NCBI GenBank assembly: GCA_022496805.1
Contig: CM040088.1
Location: 26,333,501 to 26,397,500 of the forward strand
DNA: 64,000 bases
Source: Pohlia nutans
Taxonomy: Eukaryota; Streptophyta; Bryopsida; Bryales; Mniaceae
Reading direction: 5' to 3'
The first letter of the stretch is position 1; every line of letters starts with the position of its first letter. Positions 48,772-60,382 of this stretch are shown one piece after another. The notes under the pieces were generated by a model, which made no database searches, was not told where the DNA came from, and worked only from the letters and a program-made list of their open reading frames with translations. Made by a program: the position numbers and the translations under genes.

Positions 48772-51700
48772 ATGAAGTGGCTGGACAAATTGCTTGGGGA
48801 TTCCGGGCCAAGTAACTATCGCTATGAGCAAGGCGATGAGTATCCTAGACATGGTGCCATTCCACGGCAGAGTTCTGGAGGCTGGCATGGTCCCAATATC
48901 TTTGATGTAAGTTGTTGTTTCTGTTAATTTCTGCAGCGAATTCTATGTCTAGAGTTCTAGCAGAGATTGGAAAGGACGGATGGTGCTCATGTTGTGAAAA
49001 GGTGGCCTGTGAGAGGAAGAGACAAGGTAGAGTGTATTATTATTATTATTCTGTGGTGTTTGAAAGAGCAGAAAGCCAGACAGTTTTTTTGGTTTAATTC
49101 GATTATGTATGTATATCTTGTATTATATGCGGCCTTGGGTACATGGATTGGGCGATTCATTTTACAGAAGTTGTTGTTGTTAAGGAGTTTCAGTGATGAT
49201 GGTTTGCAGGATGGAAGACGTAATGGTGAAGGAAACTCGTATGCCCATGACCACCGGCGTGGGTATGACAGGCCTCAGCAGTATGATTCCCGGCCTCACC
49301 AGTATGATTCTCGGCCCATGTATAATGGCAGACCCTCTACTGAAGAGGATGATCGAGCCATTGCTCAAGCTCTGGAAGAAGAAGAACGGCATAGTGAGTA
49401 GTTCCAATATGCTTTTCAACTTGGCCCAGCATTGCTTAATGTGTGTTCAGTTGGATTCGTTTTGCTACCCCTTTGAGTAGGTTATATGGAGACTTTCTTT
49501 TATCCAATTTTAATTCTTTTCTCACCGACATACGCAATGTTCTCCCTCTCTATTATGACATGTTTGAGCAGCCCTAACTTCAAGGTGGCAGGCATGGATT
49601 AGTTACAGAAATGACTTGTCACGTGTGTATTGCTTGAAACAATAATACCGTCATATTATGGAGTGTCATATTATGGAGGGTAGACTCTAGATTTGAATTC
49701 TATGATTTTCAGAATATATGACCAATTGAATTGTGTCATTTGAAAACCATGAATTCCGGGGGCTAAGCTTCTCTTTCCATACGTTGAGTTCAATGGAAGT
49801 GCTTTTTTTTTTAATAAACGTTGTGTTCCACTTGTTCGTTTATCAGGAAGATATGGACACCATGTGAACAACGTTGATGAGGACGAGCAATTGGCTAAAG
49901 CCATGCAGGAGAGTTTGAATTTTCAGTATCATGATCCACGGAGGACATCCGATTACAATCCGTCCTATCCCCCTCCATCTAGGTATTGATATTTCGAACA
50001 TGCTTGTATAGACGGACGGTTGGTTATACTGATTACTTCACATAATCCCTTGTATTTTCTTTTAATGTTAATTCTTTCTTATCGTGCATTTTTTGCCTAG
50101 ATATGTTTATAAATGTATTTCAAATCATACTCATTGTGCTGCAGATCAAACGGAGCCGGCAATTGCGCTGGGTGTAATGAATCACTTGGTTATGGGCGTT
50201 TCTTGAGCTGCTTGGGCAAAAACTGGCACCCAAATTGCTTCGTTTGCAAACGATGCACCAAGCCTATTGCAGATCGTGAGGTACTTGCTTGGATCCTGTC
50301 TCATGCATCAGTCTATCCTAATTTTATGAAAGCCATTCCAAGTGCGCAAATGGCCAAATGTGGCTGCTTCCGTATATAGAGGAGTTGAAATGAATAATTT
50401 AGGAAGCTTTAAGGAAGGTATTGATAGAATGAAGAAATTATGTCCTACAGTTTTGAACGATAGAAATACGTTTTGGAAATTACTATAATCGACGATTTGC
50501 TTTCAAAGTGGAATTTCTATTTTTATATTGGGTTAAGCTTTACGAAAGATGCAATCAATCAAGAAATTTTCATCCTAGTTTGGTAGCGGATGATCACCCT
50601 CCTGACTCTGGTTTCTTCTGGGCTCAGTTCTCAGTTCAGGGAAGTGAAGCTTATCATCGGGAATGTTACAAGGATCTTTTCCATCCCAAGTGCGAAGTTT
50701 GCATGAATTTTGTAAGTGCTTCTCATACGCAGAGTATGTGATTTACCTTGCTTGTACTTTGATGCTCCGATTGAAGTGTAGTTCGAGTTTGATGCCGATT
50801 GGGCATTTATGATGCAAAAGACAAGTAGTCTGGTTTGTTCCTCAGTGATCCAGCCTTTTGCTTTGTTTTCTTATTCTCCTTTTGGTTACACAGATTCCAA
50901 CAAATGCAGCTGGACTTATTGAATACCGATCGCATCCATTCTGGAATCAAAAGTATTGTCCCAAACATGAGAGGGACGGCACGCCTCGTTGCTGTAGTTG
51001 TGATCGCATTGAGGTTAGGCACTCAGCCTTCCAACTATCTGCCAGTCAAGACTATCACACAGGATCAATTTGCCCGGTCTTAATTGTCCCACATTTACGT
51101 TTTTATAATGCAAAAGTATTTTCCAAGATAGGTTATGAATAGCATGAAAGAGGAGGAAACAACTAAAGGTCTGAACAGTGTTACATGCACTCAAGATTCA
51201 GAAAATAACAAACAGAAAGGACTTGGAACAAAGAGAAAGAAGTCAATCTCTCAAAATCTTATGAATGGAAAACAATGTGGATCAGGAACAAGGAAAAAGA
51301 ACTTAACTACATCTTCTTGCTCTAAAGATTTAGATAATGAATCAAACAAAAAATCCAGTACAAAACTTGAGGAATCGGTTTCTGGTTCTTCCTTGGTACT
51401 TGTAAGTGGCTTTTATTTATTTGTTTATTTTTGCTACACTTTGTACGTTACTCTGTTAATTATTATATTAGCATCACTCATGACCCTAATGTCGGTGTAA
51501 TTATTATTTCTTTCTGATCAGGCCAGTTTGTTTCACTGCTACACTGACCTTTAATCAACCAAGGTTACCGGCTTGCACACTTCATGGCCGACTAATTCAA
51601 AGCCTTTTACGGATGTGAGAGTTCCAGAGTCTGCTTTTGTTTTGAGAGTAGGTTTTGGCAGTATGTCAAATTATTTAACGAATGTGCATGGTGCATACAG

Positions 51701-53348
51701 ACTGGGGGTCGAGGACAATACGGGAAACTAGCTGATGGCCGTCAAGTCTGTCTGGAATGTATGGACAGCATAGTTGTGGATACCCTAAACTGCCAACCGT
51801 TGTACAGAGAAATTTTGGAGTTTTACAAGGGTATTGGAATGCCAATCGAGCAGGAAATTCCCATGCTTCTAGTGGAACGATCAGCTCTGAATACAGCACG
51901 GGACAACGAGAAAGATGTAAGCCGATTTGCTTTATTTCTGTTATTTTCATCTTATTTCGTTGTACTTGATAATGGTATACCTTACCTGGTCCTTTCAACT
52001 CTACATTAGCAGCACACAAATTTTGATAGTAGATTATAGACATGTTCATCATGCTTCCTAGTGTTATTTGTTTGAAGATGGTAGTTAAGAGTTGTAGAAA
52101 TGTTTTTAAAGGTGGCAGTTAGTAGGATCAAAGTTATTACTGGAAGAGTGATTGGATTGCATATTTTCCTTATGGGCAGGGACACACTCATACAGCGGAG
52201 ACACGAGGATTATGCCTTTCAGAGGAACAAACAATCACTACGGTGTTTGAGGGGAAACAGTCGAGAAATCCCATGAGGCACATGCGTTTAGAAAATCAGA
52301 AACTAACTCGTCATTGTGAAGTTACTGCTATCCTGGTCCTCTTTGGACTTCCGAGGTAGATCTTTCTCTACTTTGACTTGCTCACTCCTAATTACCTTGA
52401 AATGACCAATTCAATTGATCATATTGTGAAAATAGTAGAACTCAGATGGGGCCAGATTTATATCACCAGAATCAGTGAAGAACATTGTCTGTGTTCGTCA
52501 AAAAATAAATAAAATAGGACAAAAGAAAGTTGGTCCTCATATAAACCGCTATAAGAAAATAAAATTAGGTCATTTACTAATGGATACTTGTTTGGGGTTG
52601 TGCAGGTTGCTCACGGGGTCCATCTTGGCTCATGAACTGATGCATGCATGGCTTCGTCTTCAAGGTGAGATTTTGCAATTACTGGCTACACGCTGAACTC
52701 TTTTTTATCACTCTCTAGTATCACATTCTGGTACTACATAGCATATTTGATGACATGTAAACATGTAATTGGAGAATCTCTACATGTCATGGTTCGTATG
52801 TGTGACATAAAAGAGTTCTGAATGAACACTTCAATCGGGTTTTCAATAAAAAGATGATATATAGGGAAGGCTCCTGTGATCATAGGTAGACCTCATGAAT
52901 CATGGGGAAGATTCTCTTTGAGGTTGCCTAAAAGTTCCTGAAACTGCCTAATTTTACTGCAGTGTCTGTTTTGATTGCAAAGCTGATTTCACCATTTTCT
53001 GCAGCGTTTTGTGACAAGTCTACGATACCGTCTTTTGCAGGAACCTACCCACCTATGCGCCCTGAAGTTGAAGAGGGTATCTGTCAAGTCATGTCCCATA
53101 TATGGCTGACAAGCGAACTCAAAAAACTGAATGGCAACAAATCGTCATCATCCTCTTCATCAAGTAGCAGGACAAATAGCACTCAAACTGCTCTTCAAAT
53201 TCAGCTTGCGGAATTCTATCTGCACCAAATATCTACCGATTCATCCCCTATTTATGGGGATGGGTACCGGCACGGATTTGCTGCAGTGCAGGAATTTGGG
53301 CTTTCACGTGTGCTGGAGCATCTCCGACTAACCGCAAATTTCCCATGA
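48772..53348 (+). CDS. DA1-like: DA1-type ubiquitin-dependent peptidase (11 exons)
   Basis: Exons 48772-48906, 49210-49393, 49847-49982, 50145-50280, 50628-50711, 50894-51013, 51132-51401, 51701-51916, 52180-52355, 52606-52664 and 53041-53348 join in frame to 607 residues. Order: short N-terminus (MKWLDKLLG), QYDSRP repeats, UIM 1 (about 90-105, [13 protein letters not shown]), UIM 2 (about 117-131, [14 protein letters not shown]), LIM from C159 (CAGC...HPNCFVC), LIM-like cysteine pairs ([20 protein letters not shown]), then the DA1 peptidase with HELMH at 495-499 and [10 protein letters not shown]. In Arabidopsis, DA1 and DAR proteins are ubiquitin-activated peptidases limiting cell proliferation and organ size. 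Active-site residues look intact. Odd point: exon 7 inserts 90 Lys/Ser/Asn-rich residues (266-355) between cysteine pairs of the LIM-like region; Arabidopsis DA1 is about 530 residues without it. Introns hold fragments of a TTAA element. Confidence 0.9.
49712..49768. repeat. Fragment of family C element in DA1 intron 2
   Basis: TGTCATTTGAAAACCATGAATTCC resembles the TGTCATTTTAAAACTATGAATTC block near the right end of family C copies. Only this end is left. Confidence 0.4.
52400..52565. repeat. Fragment of family C element in DA1 intron 9 (inverted)
   Basis: GAAATGACCAATTCAATTGATCATATTGTGAAAATA, then CAGTGAAGAACATTG, follow the order of the inverted copies at 37282 and 38049. Both TTAA ends are lost. 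Confidence 0.55.
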
Positions 53349-53851
53349 ATGAAAGCACTTGGAAAATCTTCAACCTCATGCTCATAGTTCCGTGGATCTC
53401 TTTCCATCTGGAGCCTTGAGGCCCTTTAGCTACTGTAATATATTTTTACTTCTGAGGGAATGCATTAGGGTTATCCTTTCATTCATAGTAGTTTGAATAC
53501 AGAGATTTCCTCCTTCCCTTAGACTTACTTACCCTCTTCTTTTTACTGACACAAGGTCAGCAACCCCCTTTGCCCTTCATGAAATTATAACTCTATTGTT
53601 GCAAAAGTTTCAATCTGAATTGCTAGAGCTTCTTTGAAGTGTACATGTGAGTCCTTCAAAACATTTTTGTGGCCCCTGCAGCTCAGCATGGTGATCACCA
53701 GTTATGTATTATGATATCAATATGAAATTGAGCATTTTCCACCAATACTTAACCATTTGTTAGTGCATGTTAGTGGATGTCTCCTATGACCCCATGCATG
53801 AAAACTGTGTCTGAGTGTACTAAAGATAAAAAGTAATGGACAAGGGTTTTT

Positions 53852-54270
53852 TTAACCCTTTAACATCCCCATTCAACACTGTTTTCAAAGATTCATTATA
53901 AAATATTGGATGAAAAAATAAAATGGAGTTGATTTAACATCCCCATTCAACACTGTTTTCAAAGATTCATTATAAAATGTTGGATGAAAAAATAAAATGG
54001 AGTTGATGTACGAAGCAAAGTTGTAAATGTGAAGATCACATCTGCACGGTTGGATTCATCATTATTTTTATGAATATTGTTTAATTAATTTGCAAGGTTT
54101 TCTTTTGAAACTCAATTAAAATTCCCAAATTAATACAATTTTTTTTGAAATATTGTAATCAAATTGGAATAACATGCACTACAAGATAGTATGGTTTCCA
54201 TTATTTGATTCTACTTGTTTTGGAAAGTCATGTTTAAACTCTCACTTTTTGAACTACAAATGTAATTTGA
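53852..54270. mobile_element. Family B TTAA element interrupted by the LINE
   Basis: It starts TTAACCCTTTAACATCCC and follows 13091-13440 until TTTTTGAACTACAAATGTAATTTGA, where the LINE tail begins. It carries its own 74-base tandem duplication (units starting 53860 and 53934, TTAACATCCCCATTCAACAC). The missing part, corresponding to 13441-13633, should lie beyond the far end of the LINE. Confidence 0.65.
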
Positions 54271-54734
54271 TAGATAGATAGAAACACCAACCCAAAATTG
54301 GGCCGGCGTGAATAAAGTGTCCGTTCGTAATGTCAATGACCCGATGCCCATCGGACAAAGGGACATTGGAACAAAACTACTCTCCCCTTTTGAGGATGGA
54401 CACTATAGTAACTAGTACAAAGTAACAGTGACAGTGACAAAGGAAAAGTGGATGCTAGTTTGTATAAATGTATGTTTAGTGTTAAGCTTTATCGCCAAGT
54501 CATGAGTTCTTTGGTTGGTTGGTGAAGGGCGTTGTATCACATTTTTATGGTCCGGGTTCGAAACCAATTGGGCTCGTTGAGCAGTGGTGTGGTACACATG
54601 GCTTGGTGCTGCTAGTGAGTTATCGTGGCAAGAAATTTGTTCCAACCAACCGGCCCTTCCTATCCCCTGAGACAAGTTGAGCTAGTTGTTGAAAAGAGTG
54701 GCTAGCAGTGGTTTTCACCACTACCCTCCCTCTT
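54271..54734 (-). other. LINE 3' UTR and terminal CTAT repeat
   Basis: On the minus strand it ends GTTTCTATCTATCTA, preceded by AACGGACACTTTATTCACGC and CCTTTGTCCGATGGGCATCG. These blocks recur at 8956-9052 and 44642-44712. LINEs without poly(A) commonly end in such short tandem repeats, used for target-primed reverse transcription. A GGTTCGAAACC word on the plus strand (near 54548) resembles a pol III B box but is antisense to the LINE. Confidence 0.65.
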
Positions 54735-55473
54735 TTAATGTACTATTTCTGTTGGTATTGTTTGATTATTTTCTATACGCCTTTTATGTAAAAGTATAGA
54801 TCCGGCATATTGTATGGCAATGGTATTTATTGCTTTGAATGTGTGTTTTATGGAGGTTTCGCAAATGTTGAATTTTGTTTCTAGTTGTTTAATTGAGGGG
54901 ACGTGTGTGGTTCCTCTAGCTCCAGCTGTAATGACTATGATAGGATCTACTTTCCAACCTTGTTGTATGATGTTAATTAGAGGTTGGTATTTAAAAAAAA
55001 TTCTGCCAATTGTTTCTGGAGAAAATCTGTCGTTTGTGTATGTGAATTCTATGAATTGTATGGTTAGATTATCATCGGGGTTTAGAGGAGGTGGGCTTTG
55101 GTATGGGAGGCCTTTAATGCATAATATATCTGGTTTGAATTTGGCATTACATTGACATCTTTGTTGATTACAAGTACATAGTAATAACCATGGAGGAACT
55201 GTGTTTTTTTGTGGATTATTGTTGAATGTGCCCGCATTCATGAGAGTGTAGCATCTTGATTTATTTGAGGATAGTATTAATTTTCTTAATTCCCATACCG
55301 CTTTATTGTGTCTTTTGGTTCTTAGTGCGTGTATATGGTATTGTTTGCATAGTAAAAGTACATGTAGCCATGTATCTGCATCTTGTGAATTACAGATGGG
55401 ACAAGTTTCTGAGGGGAATCTTTGTATGCCGAAAATTAATTGCTTTCTTGCATTACCCATGTATTGACCGGTT
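54735..55473 (-). pseudogene. LINE ORF2 C-terminus: CCHC finger and restriction-like endonuclease
   Basis: Open frame of 241 residues (ORF 55460-54735). C20, C23, H33 and C38 (CPIC...WLHVLLLC) form a CCHC finger followed by KRHNKAV, the arrangement seen just before the endonuclease of R2-type LINEs. Then KPDIL (109-113), IQFIEFTYTNDRF (134-146), KYQPL (157-161) and ITAGARG (177-183) match the PD-(D/E)xK-type core order. This domain would nick target DNA. It is separated from the RNase H frame by a one-base shift near 55480; FRTGQY continues naturally into MGNARKQL across it. A second CTC...RCQC cysteine cluster lies at about 95-104. Confidence 0.7.
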
Positions 55474-57765
55474 CTAAATTTTAGTATGCTTGTATTTTGT
55501 GAGTGTTATTTCTGGATTTTTCCAGAAGTCATTGGACATTTCGTTATCTATGATGGAGTTTGTTGTCCATTTGTTAATGTTGGGAAAGTCTTCTGCCAGT
55601 ATTTCTAGGTTATTTTCACGGTCATGTTTCTTTATGTACTCTTCCAAACATCTAACTGGTCCTTTGTCTGGTCGTTTGATACAACCGGGCCATGTGTCTT
55701 TTTGGAGGTAGTAAGGTGTGGTATGTGCAAATTCGTGTGGATTTGCTGCAAATTGATAACCTCTTTTCATGGTTCCTTCCTTTGCGAGTTGATCTGCGTG
55801 TTCATTCCCGTTGATTTTAGCGTGTGCTTTAACTTTGTTTATTGTGGTTGGTTGTGTACGCTTTTTTAGCATTTTTACCATTTCTTCTAATATGGTTTTA
55901 TCGGCGTGGTTGTTTTGTTGGGTTGGGTGTTTTAGTTGTGTGTTTAGAACATGTATACAATTGAGACAATCAGTAAAAATATGTGCAGGTTCGTTTATGT
56001 ACTTAGTGGTGATTAGTGAAAGTGTTTTATGTATGGCCATTAATTCTGCTCTGAAGCATGTTTGTAGTCCAGGCATTCTTTTTGATATTTGTACATCTGG
56101 TTTAGATGGGTTGTAGATTCCATATCCAGCTTTTTTTTTTTTCCAATGGCCATCATCAGCTTCTTTAGGTGGTAAAAAGGATCCATCTGTGTAATAGCTG
56201 TATTGTGGTAGAAATTTTAGTGTGGTGTTTATTTCGAAATTTGGAAGGGGATTTACCCACATGTTTTGTAGATTGTCATATGGTGGGTATATGAGTTTGT
56301 TCCATTTTGTGTTTTTGTTAACTTTTGTGTTTGGTGGTGTGGGTGTTGCTATTTGTGTATGGTATTGCAAAATTTGTAGATTTTCAATTGTTGTGTTTAT
56401 AGTGTCTATTTGGTTTATTGTGCCAATGTAGTTGTTTTGATGGTGAATACACCATATGTGCATTGCAAGTGGTTCGTTTCGGGTTTTGTTGGGTTCTAGT
56501 GGTATTGTTGGTTCGTCATATGTAATGGTGTCCGCGGCAAAATGTATGATGGCGTGCGTATCCGGAAAGGGTCCGTTGTATGGTGATAGATTTTGGTACC
56601 AGTTGGTGTCTGGGATTGCTAAGATGGTGACATTTTCAGGGTCTTGTTTTGCTGCTAGTCTTGCCCAATGTATTGCTTGTTGTGCTGTTTCGGCGTCATT
56701 TGGGTGTGAATATCCAATGCCTTTCCATTTGTATTGAAAGGCTGTCCCTAGTGAGCCAAAAATCTTGTCTCTGGCGAATGTTGAGTAGAATTGGGTAGAT
56801 TTCATGGAACATGTAATTGGTGAGGAAAAGTATGAGTGTGTTATATTAAATGTTGTTATTAGTGTGTCTAGAATGCTGGATGGGATGGTATGGTGTGGTG
56901 TTTTTATTGTATTTTTTTTGCGGTTTTTGTGTTCGTATCTTTGGTATAACCACACTACTTCTGTTTCAAATGTTTGTATAGCAGGTATTAGTCTGTGGAT
57001 GTTGTATTTGTTGTTGTTATATTGTTGCCATAACCATTTTATTCTTATAGTCGGAATGGTGGTGATATATTTACCGGTGTCGTTATATATGTGAGTTTTA
57101 TCATTTTGTGTTTGAATGATGCATTTGTTTGTGTCTATGTCTCTTTCTGGGTTACATTCAATTGTGGATGTTTTAATGTAGGGGATTATTGTTGGAGGTG
57201 GGATGTATCTGGTGTCTCTATTTTGTACGAGTGTAAATTGTGTATTTATGATATTTTGATAGTGTTTGTTTTTATAATCTATGTAATATTTTGTAAGTAG
57301 GTTTAGATTATGATGTATTACTGTTGGTAGGTTTAGTGGAAATAGTTCGCGTTGTTGTAACCATTTATTGTATGTTATGTGGTTTGAGTCTATCCATTGG
57401 CATAAATAGGTGTTGTATGTTTTAGATATTTTATATTTGTCTTTTGTTGTAATTGTTTTGTGGTTTAATATTGTGCAAATGGGAAATCTTATGGGATCGT
57501 TTTTTATGTTTTGTGGTGGGGCTGGTTGTTGTGGTTGGTGTGGTTGAGGGAATTGTACGGGGTTTATTGGTGTTCTTGGTATTATTCTGTGGTTATATAA
57601 TTTATATTTTTCTTTTAGTGTGCGGGGTGGTAAATGTATTTGGCATGTATTTGAGCAATCTTGGGAACATTTTGGTTCACAGAAGAGTTGTTCTACTATG
57701 TTTAGTGCATTTTTTTCTAATTTAGTTGGATTTTGATAGTATATTTTAAAATTCTTCGGGTGACA
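55474..57765 (-). pseudogene. LINE ORF2 middle: Cys-rich linker, methyltransferase-like segment, RNase H
   Basis: A single open frame from about 57765 to 55474. First comes a linker with CEPKCSQDCSNTC and a Pro/Gln-rich run. Around 56808-56440 is a segment with YSTFARDKIFGSLG, YKWKGIGYSHP, AIHWARLAAK, VTILAIPDTNWY and THAIIHFA, resembling PCIF1-type N6A methyltransferases. Then RNase H at about 56205-55750: TDGSF (D257), FRAELMAI (E304), FTDCLNC (D329) and KAHAKINGNEHADQLAKEG (H379, D388), so the type I catalytic residues are all present. No in-frame ATG opens this frame; it continues from the RT frame through a shift near 57755 (GAATTTTAAAA). Confidence 0.75.
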
Positions 57766-58142
57766 TTAGTTTTGTGCCGTTGGGAAGGGTGATATGTTTT
57801 ATTTTGTAAATATTGTGTGCCATTAATTTATACAATAGTTTAATGGAGAGTTGTGGGTCTAAGTTTGGAAGTTCGGTTATGGCTGTAGATCTCCATTCTT
57901 GTTCTAGTTCGGTCATATGAAGTTGGAAGTTTTCTTCTGTGCTTTTTAAGTGTATACCACCTGCTGTTTTCAAAAAGAATAATGTCCGTGTTGTCGGCGA
58001 TGTAATGCAATCTTGACGTTTAATTCTTGGAATGTCTTCTGCACCTTCGGCTTTAGCAAGTATGTGTTGTATTAGTCCTTTATATATTATTCCTAGTCTA
58101 CCTTTGTCGTTAAGTGCATTTCGAAGTTGTTCACCAATGCAT
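57746..58142 (-). pseudogene. LINE ORF2 segment between RT and Cys-rich linker
   Basis: After the RT frame stops at 58143, translation continues in another frame (GEQLRNALNDKGRLGIIYKG, AEGAEDIPRIKRQDC, FFLKTAGGIHL), stopping at 57746. The shift into this frame lies beside a run of seven A on the coding strand (near 58155), a typical slippage or indel site. It corresponds to the RT connection region; no catalytic motif. Confidence 0.6.
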
Positions 58143-60173
58143 CTAAGGTAGGCATTTTTTTAGAGAGAAGGCTTCTAGTCCAAATAAATCATGCGGTAGT
58201 TGTGTTATTATGTTTGTAGTGCTTTTAGGTAGTCCGCATATAGTTTTTTGGATTGCAATAATTTTCTTGTCAAGTTTTTTAATGGTTGGTAGTGAGTATG
58301 GGATTGCAAAGAAGCTGTAGGCTATGCCTGCTCTGATTACTGTGTCCACCATACTAATTCTTTGTTTGATAGTTGCAGGACATTTTGCTAGTTGTTTACA
58401 TTGGTCTATTATTTTAGTGGTGGTAATATGTGTTTGGAGCTTCCATTTTAGTGATGGAACCAACTGTATGCCTAAATAAACATAAGGTTCATTTTGATGT
58501 AGTATTGGTAGTGTTTGGTCTCTATAACTTATTTTTTGGGTTCTCATGTGTGTTTTAAATTTGTTTGGTTGCATTTTGGTTTTATTTGGGCAACCGGTGA
58601 CAGCACATTTTGTAACTCCCAAGTCCATGTCTGCCCATTCACAGAATTTGTCAATTTTGTTGAGTTGTATTTGTAGTGATTTTGTATTATTTGATATAGC
58701 TGCTAGGTCGTCTGCGTATGCTGCAGAACTGATTTTTATTTTTGATGTACCAAATGTGTATCCATTTTCTCTTTTTTGTAGCCATCTCAAGAGTGGTTGT
58801 AGAAAAATTATGAAGAGATATGGACTAAGTGTATCTCCTTGTATGGTTCCTCTTTGAATCGGTATTGGTTTTGTTTTGCCAAAATGTTCTCCGGTAAATA
58901 TGGTGTTTGAGTGGGAGTAGATGTTTCCAACTAGCATTATTGCATCTTTTGGGTATCCAAGGTCTTTCATTATAGCTAAGAGTCTTGCGTGATCTAATGA
59001 CCCAAATGCATTTTTGAAGTCTATATATAGTAAATATATGTCTTGATTTGTAAATTTTGCGTCTTCTAGTGCTGCTATGAGGAGTTGTAATTGTCTTGGT
59101 GTACTTCTTTCTGCTCTGAATCCTTCTTGGCTATCGTGTAGGATTTGGAATTTTTCACCGTATGCTGATAATATGTATGTTAGTGTACTAGTGAAGAATT
59201 TGTATATTGTGTTTGCAAGTGCTATTGGTCTGTGATTTGGCAGTTGTGCGGGGCTACCTTTTTTATAAAGTAGTATGGTTAGACTTATTTTCCATGAGGC
59301 TGGGATTTGTTTTTGTTTGTAATAGTGAGTAAAAAATAAAAAGAGTAGTTTGTGGAAACTTTCATGCATATTTTTTAGTATAGAGTTGGGAATTTTGTCT
59401 GGGCCTGGTGTTTTGTTGTTAGATAAATGTTTGAGACACATTTCGTATATTTCTTTGTCAAAGTGTTTATGTAGTGGGATTTGTGGGTTTCCTCTTTTTT
59501 CTATTACAAATCCATCAAGGTCTTGCCATGGGTATTGTCTAACTCCACAAGTACATTGTGGTGGGTGTTCGGGTTGGTAGTAGCATGTAGGTACTGTAGG
59601 TCTGTTACTAATTGATTGTTGTATGTGGATTTCGTTTGCTATGTCTTCTGGACTGGTTAGTATGTTGTTGTTTCTATCCAGTATGCAATCTAATGGTGGT
59701 GTTTGTTGATTTTTGAAAACTTTTTTGTTTATTTTTTTTGGGCTTTTGTCGTATAATTGTCTGTATTTTAGTATTGCTTTTTTAATACAGCTTTGGGTAT
59801 ATTTTGTGGTGATTTTACGAGCTTGTATTTTTGCCGCCTTGGCTATTTCTACTAGTGATTGGATCCATTCTTGTTGATTATGTTCTTGGATTGGGAGTGG
59901 TGGGATGGTTACATTTGTATGGGATTTTAATTTTTCGATTATTGGATGTGTTTGCCAATTTTGTGTATTTTTTGTTATATAAATTGTTTTTCTAATTAAA
60001 TGGTAGGTAGACAGGTGTTTTTTCCATGCTTTTTGTAGTTTTCTTGGTAAGAAGCCTCCTTGTTGGGAGGTACGTTTGTTAATGTCGGGAGCGGTGGTAC
60101 ACTGCAAGTTTTTTGAATTTTGTCTGATATTTTTTGTATCATGTGATCTAGTTTTGAGCAGGATGTTTGCCAT
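58143..60173 (-). pseudogene. LINE ORF2 reverse transcriptase
   Basis: A 676-codon open frame. RT core from about residue 251: PGPDKIP (256-262), RPIALANTIYK (315-325), DSQEGFRAERST (347-358), YIDFKNAFGSLDH (383-395), RGTIQGDTLSP (441-451) and the catalytic AYADDL (485-490). All three metal-binding aspartates (D385 and the YADD pair) are present. It performs target-primed reverse transcription of the element RNA. The upstream 250 residues are a Lys/Gln-rich linker containing a CTCG element. The N-terminal part of this frame overlaps the previous frame; the true junction lies near 60070 (GGFLPRKLQKAW continues the protein). Confidence 0.85.
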
Positions 60174-60382
60174 TGGGCGTCTGTTAGTTGATCTTTTGAT
60201 AATATTGTGATGAGTTCATTTATTTGTAGAGCATTTTCTTCAAAATATTCTATTTTGAATTTTTCCATATTTTCTTGTGGTATAGGGTTTAGAATTCTCG
60301 TTGTTTTATTTGTTATTGGTATGGGTCTTGCTAGTAAGGTGTTTGGTGGGATGTATAGCGTTACTGGCAAGTGGTCCGAATT
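59996..60382 (-). pseudogene. LINE ORF2 end of APE domain and linker
   Basis: Frame beginning with SDHLPVTLYIPPNT (SDH at about 60379-60371). The SDH(L)P motif carries the catalytic histidine of APE-type endonucleases, here separated from the rest of the domain by a one-base shift near 60385. A helical linker to the RT follows (QINELITILSKDQL, KLDHMIQKISDK) before the next shift. Confidence 0.7.

Noticed and set aside
58546..58857. Plus-strand frames over the LINE (also 55811-57300, 60491-61120, 61849-62286)
   Set aside because: Cys/Val/Phe-rich frames produced by the T/G-rich non-coding strand; the minus strand carries clear RT, RNase H and endonuclease motifs.
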